DNA of 64,000 nucleotides. Origin: Streptomyces xanthochromogenes. Lineage in GTDB: Bacteria > Actinomycetota > Actinomycetes > Streptomycetales > Streptomycetaceae. The stretch covers positions 248,001 to 312,000 of the forward strand of contig NZ_BMUZ01000006.1 in NCBI RefSeq assembly GCF_014650455.1. Reading direction: 5' to 3'. Shown one piece after another: positions 16,909 through 25,687 of this stretch; within the stretch, counting starts at the first letter, position 1, and each line of letters opens with the position of its first letter. The notes under the pieces were generated by a model, which worked only from the letters and a program-made list of their open reading frames with translations, had not been told where the DNA came from and ran no database searches. Made by a program: the position numbers and the translations under genes.

Positions 16909-17442
16909 TCAGCCGAACCCGACGGCGGAGGCGGCGACGACCCGGCCGAGGCGGGGGAAGTTCAGGGCGACCGCCGCCCGGTGCTCGTCCTCGGTCAGGG
17001 CTGTCATCGCGTCCTCGACGAACAGAAGCTCGTAGCCGTGGTCGCCGGCCGCACGGGCCGTGGACTCGACCCCGAGGTTGGTGGCGATGCCGCCGAACAC
17101 GAGGGTGGTGACGCCGCGTTCGGCGAGCGTCTCGTGCAGACCGGTCCGGTGGAAGCCGCCGATGGTGCGCTTCACCACGACCAGGTCGCCGTCCTGGGCG
17201 AGCCCGGCGACGAGATCGCTGCCGGGCGGCTGCACGGCGACACCGGGCCGCTCCACCCGGACCAGCACCACGGCCGCGCCGGCCGCCCGGAACCGTCCCG
17301 CCAACTCCCTTGACACGTCGACCACTTGATCCCCGGAGTGCGGGACGAGCGGAAGCGCCGTGATCCGGTCCATCAGATCGACGAGGACGAGCGCGGTGTG
17401 CGCGGGGTCGAGAATGGCGGGCTCGCCTTCGATTGCGGTCAT
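16909..17442 (-). CDS. isochorismatase/cysteine hydrolase-fold protein lacking the nucleophilic Cys
   Basis: This 177-residue alpha/beta protein has Asp22 (TALVLVDLMDR) and Lys91 (VVKRTIGGF) of the family triad. The position of the nucleophile in GGIATNLGVESTAR is Gly124, where nicotinamidases and other cysteine hydrolases have Cys. PhzD/EntB-type isochorismatases also lack that cysteine and cleave a vinyl ether by acid-base chemistry. It may therefore act on an isochorismate-like ether rather than an amide. ATG 17442 is chosen; the frame upstream is not family-like. It is followed immediately by the ferredoxin-like gene. Confidence 0.85.
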   Translation of the reverse strand: MTAIEGEPAILDPAHTALVLVDLMDRITALPLVPHSGDQVVDVSRELAGRFRAAGAAVVLVRVERPGVAVQPPGSDLVAGLAQDGDLVVVKRTIGGFHRTGLHETLAERGVTTLVFGGIATNLGVESTARAAGDHGYELLFVEDAMTALTEDEHRAAVALNFPRLGRVVAASAVGFG

Positions 17443-17464
17443 GGCCGCACCGTACCGGCCCCGA

Positions 17465-17476
17465 TGATCTAGACCG
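17465..17476. promoter_or_regulatory. weak DasR-like site TGATCTAGACCG
   Basis: The sequence matches 10 of 12 positions of TGGTCTAGACCA, the core of the DasR dre site, and contains CTAG, which is rare in such GC-rich DNA. It lies 22 bases upstream of the isochorismatase start, so binding would block transcription. The outer bases match poorly, so this is only a candidate. Confidence 0.3.
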
Positions 17477-17650
17477 GAGACCGGGGACCTGTTCTGGCCA
17501 TGCGGGCACGGCGCGCGGGGCTCGGGGGGCGCGGGGGCGTCCCGCACCGCGGCGGGTGGCCCGGATGCGGGAGGGGTGAATTCCGTTGCCCCCGGCGCCA
17601 CTTCGTCACACTCTCCCGGCACCGTCGTCGCCCGCCGTCGCAGAGGTCCG

Positions 17651-18736
17651 CTAGCTTCCCGTCCGTACGCCCGGAGTGCGGCCCTGCCCGTCGGAAGCCG
17701 TGTCCGCGCCCGTGTCCGTGTTCACGTCCGTGTCCACGCCCGCCTGCGCGAGTCGCTCGGGCAGCGGGTCGCGGGCGCGGCGCTTGGCGATCACCGCGCA
17801 GACCATCAGCTGCATTTGGTGGAACAGCATCAGCGGCAGCACCGCGAGCGAGGCCTGGGCGCCGAACAGGACGCTGGCCATGGGGAGCCCGGCGGCCAGG
17901 CTCTTCTTCGATCCGGCGAACTGGATCGCGATCCGGTCACCCCGGTCGAAGCCGAGCCGCTTCGCCCCGTACCAGGTCAGCGCGAGCATCGCGGCCAGCA
18001 GGACGGCCTCCACGACGAGCAGCGCGCCGAGCCTGACGACGCTCACCTGGTGCCAGATGCCGCGCACCATGCCCTCGCTGAACGCGCTGTACACCACCAG
18101 CAGGATCGAGCTCCGGTCCACATAGCCGAGCACCTTCTTGTGCCGGACGAGGAACCCGCCGACCCAGCGTCGCAGGAACTGCCCGGCCAGGAAGGGCACG
18201 AGCAGTTGCAGCACGATCTTCAGGAGCGAGTCCGCGGAGAGGCCGCCCCCGCTGTTGCCGAGCAGGCCGGCCGCGAGCAGCGGCGTGATCACGATTCCGG
18301 CGATGCTGGAGAAGGAGCCCGCGCAGATCGCGGCGGGCACGTTGCCGCGGGCGATCGAGGTGAACGCGATCGACGACTGGATCGTGGACGGCACCAGACA
18401 AAGGAAGAGCAGTCCGTTGTAGAGGTCCGGCGTCAGGACGAACGGGACGAGCCCCCGGGCCGCCAGGCCGAGCAGCGGGAACGCCACGAACGTGCAGGCC
18501 AGGACGGCGACATGGAGCCGCCAGTGACGTACCCCGTCCAGCGCCTCGCGGGTCGAGAGCCGGGCGCCGTAGAGGAAGAAGAGGAGCGCGACGGCGCCGG
18601 TCGAGGCGCCGCTCGCCACGGGGGCCGCAGCCCCGGACGCGGGCAGCAGGGCAGCGAGCCCCACCGTGCCGAGCAGCGCCAGGATGTACGGGTCGACCGG
18701 CAGCCAGGACGGCAGCTTCGGGGTGCGGCGGCTCAT
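17651..18736 (-). CDS. bile acid:sodium symporter (SBF/YfeH-like) family transporter
   Basis: This 361-residue protein has about nine to ten hydrophobic segments from YILALLGTVGLAALLPASG to LAVLPLMLFHQMQLMVCAVIA. It carries the SBF signature region LCLVPSTIQSSIAFTSIARG and the conserved GSKKSLAAGLPMASVLF of the YfeH/SBF-like clade. These move organic anions with sodium across the cytoplasmic membrane; the substrate is unknown. The tail VDTDVNTDTGADTASDGQG is repetitive and low complexity. A LysR gene is divergent from it and probably regulates it, with a 17-bp tandem array in the shared region. Confidence 0.9.
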   Translation of the reverse strand: MSRRTPKLPSWLPVDPYILALLGTVGLAALLPASGAAAPVASGASTGAVALLFFLYGARLSTREALDGVRHWRLHVAVLACTFVAFPLLGLAARGLVPFVLTPDLYNGLLFLCLVPSTIQSSIAFTSIARGNVPAAICAGSFSSIAGIVITPLLAAGLLGNSGGGLSADSLLKIVLQLLVPFLAGQFLRRWVGGFLVRHKKVLGYVDRSSILLVVYSAFSEGMVRGIWHQVSVVRLGALLVVEAVLLAAMLALTWYGAKRLGFDRGDRIAIQFAGSKKSLAAGLPMASVLFGAQASLAVLPLMLFHQMQLMVCAVIAKRRARDPLPERLAQAGVDTDVNTDTGADTASDGQGRTPGVRTGS

Positions 18737-19165
18737 GTGCTCCACTTACGTGCTCGGGGTGTCTGCGTGCTTGCGATGCCTGCGGGCTCGCGTGTTCTGG
18801 ACGCTTGCGTGTTCTGGACGCTTGCGTGCTCGCGATGCCTGCGTGCTTGCGTGTTCTGCATGTCTGCGTACTTGCGATGCCTGCGTGCTTGCGATGCCTG
18901 CGTGCTCTGGATGTCGGCGTGCTCGGAATATGTGGTCGGGATACGTGTGGGCGGATCATGTAGGGGCGGGTCATATGTGGGCGCGCTACGCGTACGCGGG
19001 CTCGCGATGCTCGCGCCATGGCGATGCACCACACCGTGAGCGCGCCACGGCGTACGAGCCCGGATCGTGCCCTTTCGATGGTCCTCCCCTCCTCTCCGAT
19101 CGGGAATCCCGCACACCACTCTCACTGTCATCACGTTCGGCGATGGGCAGCGTTAGCGTGGGGGC
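18737..19165. other. divergent intergenic region between SBF transporter and LysR gene
   Basis: About 430 bases hold the promoters of both divergent genes. The half nearest the transporter is filled by a 17-bp tandem array (separate entry). The half nearest LysR (18937-19165) holds less ordered sequence with GGGCGGATCATG and GGGGCGGGTCATATG near-repeats. LysR sites (T-N11-A) cannot be assigned with confidence. Confidence 0.5.
18750..18935. repeat. 17-bp degenerate tandem array
   Basis: Units such as GCGTGTTCTGGACGCTT (two exact adjacent copies at about 18790-18823), GCGTGCTCGCGATGCCT and GCGTGCTTGCGATGCCT follow one another with a 17-bp step, and twice a 25-bp step (17+8). About ten units begin just upstream of the transporter start. 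Each half-unit begins GCGTGC or GCGATG, giving an 8/9-bp substructure. Confidence 0.8.
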
Positions 19166-20041
19166 ATGTACGACGCCTCTCAGCTACGGACGTTCCTCGC
19201 CGTCGCGCAGACCCTGAACTTCACGCAGGCCGCGCGGCGGCTCGGGCTGCGGCAGTCGACGGTGAGCCAGCACGTGCGGCGTCTGGAGGACGCGGCCGGG
19301 CGGCTCCTGTTCAGCCGGGACACCCACAGCGTGCGGCTGACGGAGGACGGCGAGGCGATGCTGGGCTTCGCCCGGACGATCCTGGCCGCGCACGAGCGGG
19401 CCGCCAACTACTTCACCGGGACGCGGCTGCGCGGCCGGCTGCGGTTCGGCGCCTCCGAGGACTTCGTTCTGACCCGGCTGCCGGAGATCCTCCAGTCCTT
19501 CCGCCGCGACCACCCCGAGGTCGACCTGGAGCTGACGGTCGAGCTGTCCGGCACCCTGCACCGGCGGCTCGAAGCGGGCCGCCTCGACCTGGTGCTCGCC
19601 AAGCGGCGGGACGGCGACAGCCACGGAGAGCTGGTGTGGACGGACGAGCTCTGCTGGATCGGGGCACCGGGGCTGCGCCTGGACGCGGAGCGCCCCGTGC
19701 CTCTGATCCTGTTTCCGCCGCCCGGCATCACCCGGGCCCGGGCGCTCGAAGTCCTGGAGGAACACGGGCGTTCCTGGCGCATCGCCTGTACGAGCGGCAG
19801 CCTGAGCGGCCTGATCGCCGCGGCCCGGGCCGGTCTCGGCGTGATGGCCCACACCCGTGGCTTGATCCCGCCCGGTCTCGACCCGCTGCCCGCCCGGGCG
19901 GGCCTTCCGGACCTCGGCGGCGTCGACTTCGTCCTGCTGCACAATCGAAAGGGCTCGGCCGCGCAGGAGGCCGCGGGCGCGCTGGCCTCGGCGATCCTGG
20001 CAGGTGGCGACCGGCTGCACCGGGGGCGCGGGACCGGCTGA
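19166..20041 (+). CDS. LysR-family transcriptional regulator
   Basis: This 291-residue protein has the LysR HTH at residues 1-60 (QLRTFLAVAQTLNFTQAARR then LGLRQSTVSQHVRRLE) and a substrate-binding domain from about 90. The latter runs RGRLRFGASEDFVLTRLPEI and has the second-lobe motif TSGSLSGLIAAARAGLGVMA. It is a tetrameric regulator responding to a small ligand. Divergence from the SBF transporter predicts control of that gene and autoregulation. Confidence 0.92.
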   Translation: MYDASQLRTFLAVAQTLNFTQAARRLGLRQSTVSQHVRRLEDAAGRLLFSRDTHSVRLTEDGEAMLGFARTILAAHERAANYFTGTRLRGRLRFGASEDFVLTRLPEILQSFRRDHPEVDLELTVELSGTLHRRLEAGRLDLVLAKRRDGDSHGELVWTDELCWIGAPGLRLDAERPVPLILFPPPGITRARALEVLEEHGRSWRIACTSGSLSGLIAAARAGLGVMAHTRGLIPPGLDPLPARAGLPDLGGVDFVLLHNRKGSAAQEAAGALASAILAGGDRLHRGRGTG

Positions 20042-20350
20042 CCGCCGGCCCGTTCCGCACGGTCCCGGCACCGGACACGGAACGCGGTCCGGACCAGACG
20101 CGGTGCAGCCGTGGGCCGAGGGTGACCGGAGCGTACAGATTCCGTGGAGATTGCCTTGCGCAGAGCCTGCCTTTGAGTCAGCTGAGCGCCCGAGCAGTCC
20201 CCATGTGGGCCTGTTTCGGCCGCTGACCTGTGAAGACGTCGTACGTCTCGACTTCCAGAAGACCCCTGCCACTGGACTTGCCCGTGGGGTACGGTCACCG
20301 CGCTGTGCGGAGCGCCACCGGGAGTGGCCACCCCGGAGGGAGGCAGGTCA
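20042..20350. other. intergenic region before acyl-CoA ligase
   Basis: About 310 bases separate the LysR stop from the ligase start. Apart from the strong ribosome site GGAGGGAGG at 20335-20343, nothing convincing is seen. No clear -10/-35 pair, hairpin or repeat could be assigned. Confidence 0.4.
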
Positions 20351-22174
20351 TTGCGCGAGTTCACGGTCCCACCCATGGACACGGCGCCTCAGGTCGGCGG
20401 GCTGGCGGACGCCGTCTTCGACCATGCCCTGGACGACCCGCGGCGCGTCGCCCTCTGCCGGAAGGACGGCGCGGGGCACTGGCAGGACGTGACCTCGGCG
20501 CAGTTCCGGGACCAGGTGTTCGCCCTGGCCAAGGGGCTGATCGCGGATGGAGTGCGATTCGGGGACCGGGTCGCGATCATGGCTCGCACCCGGTACGAGT
20601 GGACGCTCTTCGACTTCGCCCTGTGGACGATCGGCGCCCAGTCCGTCCCGATCTACCCGACGTCCTCCGCCGAGCAGGTCTTCTGGATGCTGCACGACTC
20701 CGAGGCCACGGCATGTTTGGTGGAACACGAGGACCACTCGATGACCATCGGTTCGGTCGTCGACCGCCTCCCCCATCTGAAACGGCTGTGGCAGCTGGAC
20801 ACCGGGGCGCTGGAAGGGCTGCTCGGGCTGGGCGGTTCCATCGACGACGAAGTGGTGCACCGCCACCGGCGGGCCGTGACACCGGAGTCGGTGGCGACCG
20901 TCATCTACACCTCGGGCACCACAGGCCGCCCCAAAGGGTGTGTGATCACCCACGCCAACTTCATGTTCGAGACGGACATGCTGATTTCCCGCTGGGAGCC
21001 GGTGTTCCACTCACGGCCGGGCGACGAGGCGTCCACCCTCCTCTTCCTGCCGCTGGCCCATGTGTTCGGGCGGATGGTGGAGGTCGCGGCGATCCGGGGC
21101 CGGGTGAAGCTGGGCCACCAGCCGGCCCTCTCCGCCTCCGCGCTGCTGCCCGACCTCCGGTCGTTCCGGCCGACCTTCATCCTCGCGGTCCCGTACATCT
21201 TCGAAAAGGTCTTCAACGCGGCTCGCCGCAGAGCCGAGGCCGAGGGGAAGACCGGTCCGTTCGACAAGGCCGTGGACATCGCGGTCAAGTACGCGGAGGC
21301 CGTGGAACAGAAGGCCTTCGGCGTCGGCCCCGGCCCCTCGGCGGCGCTGCGCATGCAGCACCAGTTCTTCGAGAAAACGGTGTACGGGAAGGTCCGCGAG
21401 GCGATGGGCGGACGGGTGCGGCACGCCATGTCGGGCGGCTCCAGCATGGGGCGTCGGCTCGGCCTCTTCTTCGAGGGTGCCGGTGTCACCGTCTACGAGG
21501 GCTACGGCCTGACCGAGTCGACGGCCGCCGCGACGGCCAATCCCCCGGAGCGCACCCGGTACGGCACGGTCGGACAGCCCATCCCGGGCACCACGGTCCA
21601 CATCGCGGACGACGGAGAGGTGTGGGTCCACGGCGGGCAGATCTTCTCCGGCTACCTCAACGAGCCGAAGGCCACCGAGGCGGTACTGAGGGACGGCTGG
21701 CTGTCGACCGGGGACATCGGCATGCTGGACGAGGACGGCTACCTCACCATCACCGGGCGCAAGAAGGAGATCCTGGTGACCTCGGGCGGCAAGAGCGTGT
21801 CGCCGGTCGCCCTGGAGGAACGGGTGCGGGCGCATCCCCTGGTCGCCCAGTGCATCGTGGTCGGCAACGACCGCCCGTACATCGCGGCGCTGGTCACCCT
21901 CGACCAAGAGGGCATCGACCACTGGCTCGCCATGCGCGGCAAGCCGCCGCTCACTCCGTCCGAACTGGTCCGTGACCCCGATCTGGAGACCGAGGTGCGG
22001 CGCGCTGTGGTCGCCGCCAACACCCTGGTCTCGCAGGCGGAGTCGATCCGTACGTTCCGCATACTGGCCCACCAGTTCACCGAGGAACACGGCCTGCTCA
22101 CCCCCTCCCTGAAGCTGAAACGCCGGGCGATCGAGGAGGCGTACGAGGTCGAGGTGGACGCGCTGTATCGGTGA
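20351..22174 (+). CDS. long-chain fatty-acid-CoA ligase (AMP-forming)
   Basis: This 607-residue protein of the ANL superfamily has the P-loop-like YTSGTTGRPKG at 186-196, the adenylate motif YEGYGLTESTAAAT, GWLSTGDIGMLDEDGYLTIT and the hinge GRKKEILVTSGGKSVSP. It activates fatty acids to acyl-AMP and then acyl-CoA at the cytoplasmic side of the membrane. TTG 20351 is chosen because GGAGGGAGG ends 7 bases before it and the family begins REF; a GTG at 20324 would give nine extra residues. It appears to be a single-gene unit. Confidence 0.93.
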   Translation: MREFTVPPMDTAPQVGGLADAVFDHALDDPRRVALCRKDGAGHWQDVTSAQFRDQVFALAKGLIADGVRFGDRVAIMARTRYEWTLFDFALWTIGAQSVPIYPTSSAEQVFWMLHDSEATACLVEHEDHSMTIGSVVDRLPHLKRLWQLDTGALEGLLGLGGSIDDEVVHRHRRAVTPESVATVIYTSGTTGRPKGCVITHANFMFETDMLISRWEPVFHSRPGDEASTLLFLPLAHVFGRMVEVAAIRGRVKLGHQPALSASALLPDLRSFRPTFILAVPYIFEKVFNAARRRAEAEGKTGPFDKAVDIAVKYAEAVEQKAFGVGPGPSAALRMQHQFFEKTVYGKVREAMGGRVRHAMSGGSSMGRRLGLFFEGAGVTVYEGYGLTESTAAATANPPERTRYGTVGQPIPGTTVHIADDGEVWVHGGQIFSGYLNEPKATEAVLRDGWLSTGDIGMLDEDGYLTITGRKKEILVTSGGKSVSPVALEERVRAHPLVAQCIVVGNDRPYIAALVTLDQEGIDHWLAMRGKPPLTPSELVRDPDLETEVRRAVVAANTLVSQAESIRTFRILAHQFTEEHGLLTPSLKLKRRAIEEAYEVEVDALYR

Positions 22175-22246
22175 GGTGTCGGGGCGGAGCCACGACACGG
22201 CCGAAGCGACCCGACCCCAACTCGCCCTGCCAGCAGGGGACTTGGG

Positions 22247-23029
22247 CTAGCCGTCCAGGAGGTCGTCGAGTTCGGCCTCGAAGAGCCGGGCGGGATCGAA
22301 GCCCATTCCGCTGAAGTGGCCCGCGGCCTCCAGGGACAGGACGCCGTGCAACCGGGTCCAGAACGTCACCGCCTTGTGGAGTGCGGCGGGCGGCGCGGGG
22401 TGGCCCTCGGCCCACTGCCGGTGCTCGACGATGTGGGCCGCGAACGGCGCCGGTTCGCGCCGCGGGGGCAGCGCCATGCAGGCGTCCAGGAGCATGCGCA
22501 TGATCTCGTCGGCGATGAGGGTGGTGTCAGCGGGCGCGTGGTAGCCCGGCACAGGCGTGCCGTAGACGAGGAAGTAGCGGTTGGGGTCCTCAAGGGCCCA
22601 GCCGCGCAGGGCGTGCGCGAGCTCGGCGAGGTCGGCGGTGCGGGATGTCCCGGGCGCCGCCTTCCCCGTGGCCGACGGCTCGACGCCGGCCGCCTTCCCG
22701 GAGACTGACGGCTCGGCGCCGGCCGCCTTCCCGGAGCCCGACGGCTCGGCGCCGGGGCTCGCCGAGCCGGACTCCGCGGCCACCGCGTGCAGGGTGTCGG
22801 CCAGGCTGCGGTAGGCGTCCCGGACCAGCTCGGTGATCAACTCGTCACGTCCGGAGAAGTAGCGGTAGAGCGCCGGACCGCTGAGCCCCATCTGCTTCGC
22901 GATCGCGTTCAGCGACAGCCCGGAGGCGCCCGCCGTACCGATCTGCTCCCACGCGTGCTGCTTGATCTCCGCGCGCACCTGCGCCCGGTACCGCTCTCGC
23001 GGGGTCCCCGCACCGTCCGCTTCCGCCAT
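22247..23029 (-). CDS. TetR-family regulator with an 11-residue repeat in its linker
   Basis: This 260-residue protein has a TetR HTH at about residues 20-60 (GLSLNAIAKQMGLSGPALYR then YFSGRDELI). Helix 4 is followed by an insert containing three copies of an 11-residue unit (GAEPSGSGKAA, GAEPSVSGKAA, GVEPSATGKAA), coded by a 33-bp DNA repeat at about 22660-22760. The C-terminal domain runs HALRGWALEDPNRYFLVYGT onward and resembles TetR_C_13-like domains. It is divergent from an MDR-family reductase and probably represses it. An inverted repeat at 23072-23094 is the likely operator. Confidence 0.9.
   Translation of the reverse strand: MAEADGAGTPRERYRAQVRAEIKQHAWEQIGTAGASGLSLNAIAKQMGLSGPALYRYFSGRDELITELVRDAYRSLADTLHAVAAESGSASPGAEPSGSGKAAGAEPSVSGKAAGVEPSATGKAAPGTSRTADLAELAHALRGWALEDPNRYFLVYGTPVPGYHAPADTTLIADEIMRMLLDACMALPPRREPAPFAAHIVEHRQWAEGHPAPPAALHKAVTFWTRLHGVLSLEAAGHFSGMGFDPARLFEAELDDLLDG
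22660..22760. repeat. 33-bp in-gene tandem repeat (three copies)
   Basis: Three adjacent 33-bp units each containing GCCGGCCGCCTTCCCGGA encode the 11-residue repeats of the TetR linker. The copies differ by a few bases. A multiple of three preserves the frame. Confidence 0.8.
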
Positions 23030-23344
23030 GACCAGCCACCTCTCCACATCCTCACGACCACAGTCGCAAGACTTGGTTAGAGGCTATCACCAAGGTTATT
23101 GACGCACTCATCTCGGGAGTGTTAGAACTTATAACGAAGACGACAGCACATAACTAATTCGTCTCGACCGGCGCACAGCACACAACCAGCGCCGAGCGTG
23201 GCGGAACAGCGGTGTGGAACAGCGGTGTGGAACAGACAGTGACGGCAGGCCGGACGTCGACCCGTGCATGCGTGCATGCGTGCGTGGGAGTGGGTCCGGT
23301 CCCGGTCTCGGTCCTGGTTCCTGGGACAGACAGTGGAGGACATC
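23030..23344. other. divergent promoter region between TetR and MDR genes
   Basis: This 315-base region contains the most AT-rich stretch nearby (23090-23160, TAACGAAGACGACAGCACATA and surroundings) and the inverted repeat described separately. A microrepeat of GTGCATGCGTGCATGCGTGC lies at 23265-23284. No gene is visible. Confidence 0.5.
23072..23094. promoter_or_regulatory. inverted repeat CTTGGT-N11-ACCAAG, candidate TetR operator
   Basis: Perfect 6-bp arms at 23072-23077 and 23089-23094 are separated by 11 bases. It lies 43 bases upstream of the TetR start in the divergent region, within the AT-richer stretch. The size fits a TetR dimer site controlling both divergent genes. Confidence 0.55.
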
Positions 23345-24454
23345 GTGGAGACCGTGGGCAGCAGCAAGACCCAGGACGGCGTCAAGGCATCGGAGGACGA
23401 CAAGGTGCTGGGCGGCCCGGGGCCGGAGACCGAAGGACTCGTCGAGGTCGTGCTTCCGGGCAAGGTCGAGCCCGAGGGGCTCCAGATCCGGCACGGCGCC
23501 GTCCCCGTCGCGGGCCGGGGCCAGGTGGTGATCCGCATGGAGGCGACCGGCGTCTCCTTCGCCGAGCAGCAGATGCGCCGCGGGCGGTATTACGACCAGC
23601 CCCCGTTCCCGTTCGTGCCGGGCTACGACGTGGTGGGCACGGTGGTGGCGACCGGCGAGGGCGTCGACGCAGCCCTCACCGGCAGCCGGGTCGCCGTGCT
23701 GCTCAAAGTAGGCGGCTGGGCGAGTCACGTACGCGTCGACGCGGCTGATGTGGTGCGGGTACCCGAGGGCGTCGCGGCGGCGGAGGCGGAGACCCTCGTC
23801 GTCAACGGCATCACCGCCTGGCAGATGCTGCACCGCAAGGCCCGCGTCCGGGTGGGGAAGACCGTGGTGGTGCACGGCGCCAACGGGGGCGTCGGATCGG
23901 TCCTGGTCCAGCTCGCCCTCGCCTCGGGCGCACGGGTGATCGGCACGGCCTCCGCCCGTCACCACGACGCGCTGCGGGAACGGGGAGTCGAACCCGTCGA
24001 CTACCGCGACGACGACGTCGCCGCACGCATCCGCAGCCTCGCCCCCGACGGTGTGCACGCCGTGTTCGACCACGTCGGCGGTCGCGGCATCGTCGACTCC
24101 TGGCGCCTCCTCGCCCCCGGCGGCACCCTCGTCTCCTACGGCAGCGCGTCCACCCGTGACGACTCCGGCTCCAAGCAGTGGCCGGTACTCAAGCTGCTCG
24201 GCCGGGTGTGGCTGTGGAACAGCCTGCCCAACGGGCGCCACGCCTACTTCTTCAACGTCTGGGCCGGTCGGGCCCTGGCCAAGGGCCGCTTCCGGACCCG
24301 GCTGCGCAACGACCTGACCGAGGTGTTCGCGGCTCTCCAACGCGGTGACATCACCGCCCAGATCGCCGCCCAACTCCCGCTCGGCCGCGCCGCCGAGGCG
24401 CTGCGACTTGCCGAGTCCGGCACGGTCACGGGCAAGGTCGTCCTGACGCCGTAG
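23345..24454 (+). CDS. zinc-binding-dehydrogenase-like quinone/enoyl reductase (MDR family)
   Basis: This 369-residue medium-chain reductase has a GroES-like domain (GQVVIRMEATGVSFAEQQMR then RGRYYDQPPFPFVPGYDVVG) and a Rossmann domain with VVVHGANGGVGSVLVQLALA near residues 174-193. Zinc-ligand cysteines are absent, so it belongs with NADPH:quinone reductase/enoyl reductase-like proteins. GTG 23345, five bases after GGAGGA, is chosen over open frame upstream that lacks a family match. The divergent TetR protein probably represses it, typical of inducible detoxification genes. Confidence 0.88.
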   Translation: METVGSSKTQDGVKASEDDKVLGGPGPETEGLVEVVLPGKVEPEGLQIRHGAVPVAGRGQVVIRMEATGVSFAEQQMRRGRYYDQPPFPFVPGYDVVGTVVATGEGVDAALTGSRVAVLLKVGGWASHVRVDAADVVRVPEGVAAAEAETLVVNGITAWQMLHRKARVRVGKTVVVHGANGGVGSVLVQLALASGARVIGTASARHHDALRERGVEPVDYRDDDVAARIRSLAPDGVHAVFDHVGGRGIVDSWRLLAPGGTLVSYGSASTRDDSGSKQWPVLKLLGRVWLWNSLPNGRHAYFFNVWAGRALAKGRFRTRLRNDLTEVFAALQRGDITAQIAAQLPLGRAAEALRLAESGTVTGKVVLTP

Positions 24455-24460
24455 CCGGAG

Positions 24461-24502
24461 TGCCGTAGCCGGCGAGGTGTCGCACCCCCGCCGACTACGG
24501 CA
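24461..24502. terminator. bidirectional terminator hairpin
   Basis: TGCCGTAGCCGGCG (24461-24474) pairs with CGCCGACTACGGCA (24489-24502), 13 of 14 positions, with a 14-base loop. It lies between the convergent MDR and chitinase genes. Confidence 0.7.
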
Positions 24503-24507
24503 GAACC

Positions 24508-25554
24508 TCAACCCCCGTACTGGGCAACGATTTTGGTGAAGGCGTACGGAGACTGGCTGACGCCGCTGCACGAACTTCCGGCATCCCCGCCCGAGCCGCA
24601 CTGGCGGTCCCGGTTGACCGCCCAGAAGGTGAAGCGCGCCATGTGGTGCTGCTTGGCGTAGCCGAGAATGGTCTGGAAGTCGCCCGTGGTGACCGTCTCG
24701 TCGGCCTCGTCGGTCTTGCCGTTCATGGAGGAGACGCCGATGTGCCGGTAGGCGGCGTCGTCGCTGTAGCCGTAGGCGCTCTTCACCGCCGCCTTGAGGC
24801 CTTCGAGAGCGCTCACAGTGGTCGAGCCCATGCTGCCGCTGTGGCCCTGGAAGTCGAAGGGCATGATCGTCCAGCCGTCATTGGCGAGGCCCGCGGCAGC
24901 CCCCTTCTTGATGAGGTCCTTGCCGTTGCTGTCGGGCCCGCTCGTGGTGGTCCCCATGGTCACGTATGTGACGATTCCCGGGTTGTTCGTCTTGACGATC
25001 TTGAGCGCGCTCACCACCCGCTGCCGCACAGTGGCGTTGGAGAACTCGGTGTCCTCGATGTCGATGTCCAGCGCCTTGAGGTGGTACGCGTCGATCACCT
25101 TCTGGTACGCGCCCGCGAGCGCGGAGGCGCTGGAACACTTCTCGCCCAGCTTGTTGCCGCTCCAGCCGCCGACGGAGACGACCACGTCGCCGCCCGCCCC
25201 GCGAATGGATTTGATCGCGCTCTCATCCGAGCCGCCGGTCAGGGCGCGCGAGCCGTCCCACTTCGGGTTGCAGCCGCCGTCGGACAGGATGAACGCCAGC
25301 GTGAACCACTTGACGCCGGTCGCCGCCATCACATCGGTCGGCTTCTGCGGGTCGCCCCAGCCGAGGTATTCGTACGGGGCGACCGCCATCGTGCCGGCCG
25401 CGACGGGGGCAACTCCCCTGGCGGGAGCGGCACTTCCGGCAGGGGGAGCGTCGGCCGCGTCGGCCTGGGGGGCCGTGGCGAGCAGCGGCAGCAGCAGGCA
25501 GCCGAGTGCGGCCAGGGCAGGGACGAGTCGGCGCGGGGGTACGGCAGCGTTCAT
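24508..25554 (-). CDS. secreted GH18 chitinase
   Basis: This 348-residue protein has a signal peptide (MNAAVPPRRLVPALAALGCL then LLPLLATAPQADA) and a GH18 TIM barrel. The catalytic motif is D163-I-D165-I-E167 (KALDIDIEDTE), with Glu167 as acid/base. GGDVVVSVGGWSG is the second signature (SxGG). It resembles bacterial one-domain chitinases that lack a separate chitin-binding module. It would cut chitin outside the cell by substrate-assisted retaining hydrolysis. A DasR-like site 115 bases upstream suggests induction by N-acetylglucosamine metabolism. Confidence 0.92.
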   Translation of the reverse strand: MNAAVPPRRLVPALAALGCLLLPLLATAPQADAADAPPAGSAAPARGVAPVAAGTMAVAPYEYLGWGDPQKPTDVMAATGVKWFTLAFILSDGGCNPKWDGSRALTGGSDESAIKSIRGAGGDVVVSVGGWSGNKLGEKCSSASALAGAYQKVIDAYHLKALDIDIEDTEFSNATVRQRVVSALKIVKTNNPGIVTYVTMGTTTSGPDSNGKDLIKKGAAAGLANDGWTIMPFDFQGHSGSMGSTTVSALEGLKAAVKSAYGYSDDAAYRHIGVSSMNGKTDEADETVTTGDFQTILGYAKQHHMARFTFWAVNRDRQCGSGGDAGSSCSGVSQSPYAFTKIVAQYGG

Positions 25555-25668
25555 GAGGGGGGGTTCCTTCCACGCGAGTTGAGCGTGCGGGATCAGAGAC
25601 GTCGTTCACATAAGTGATCGACGTTCAGACATCTGCCATAGAGTTGCGCCTTGTCGGGCCACGGTCAA

Positions 25669-25680
25669 TGGTTTGGACCA
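25669..25680. promoter_or_regulatory. DasR-type dre site upstream of chitinase
   Basis: TGGTTTGGACCA matches the dre core TGGTCTAGACCA at 10 of 12 positions and keeps both TGGT and ACCA arms. In streptomycetes DasR, a GntR-family repressor, binds such sites before chitinase genes and is released by glucosamine-6-phosphate. Its position 115 bases before the chitinase start is suitable. This is an assignment by pattern only. Confidence 0.65.
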
Positions 25681-25687
25681 AGAAGGC

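Noticed and set aside
18666..19217. Cys/Arg-rich peptide translated from the 17-bp array
   Set aside because: It is repeat translation only, overlapping the LysR start region.
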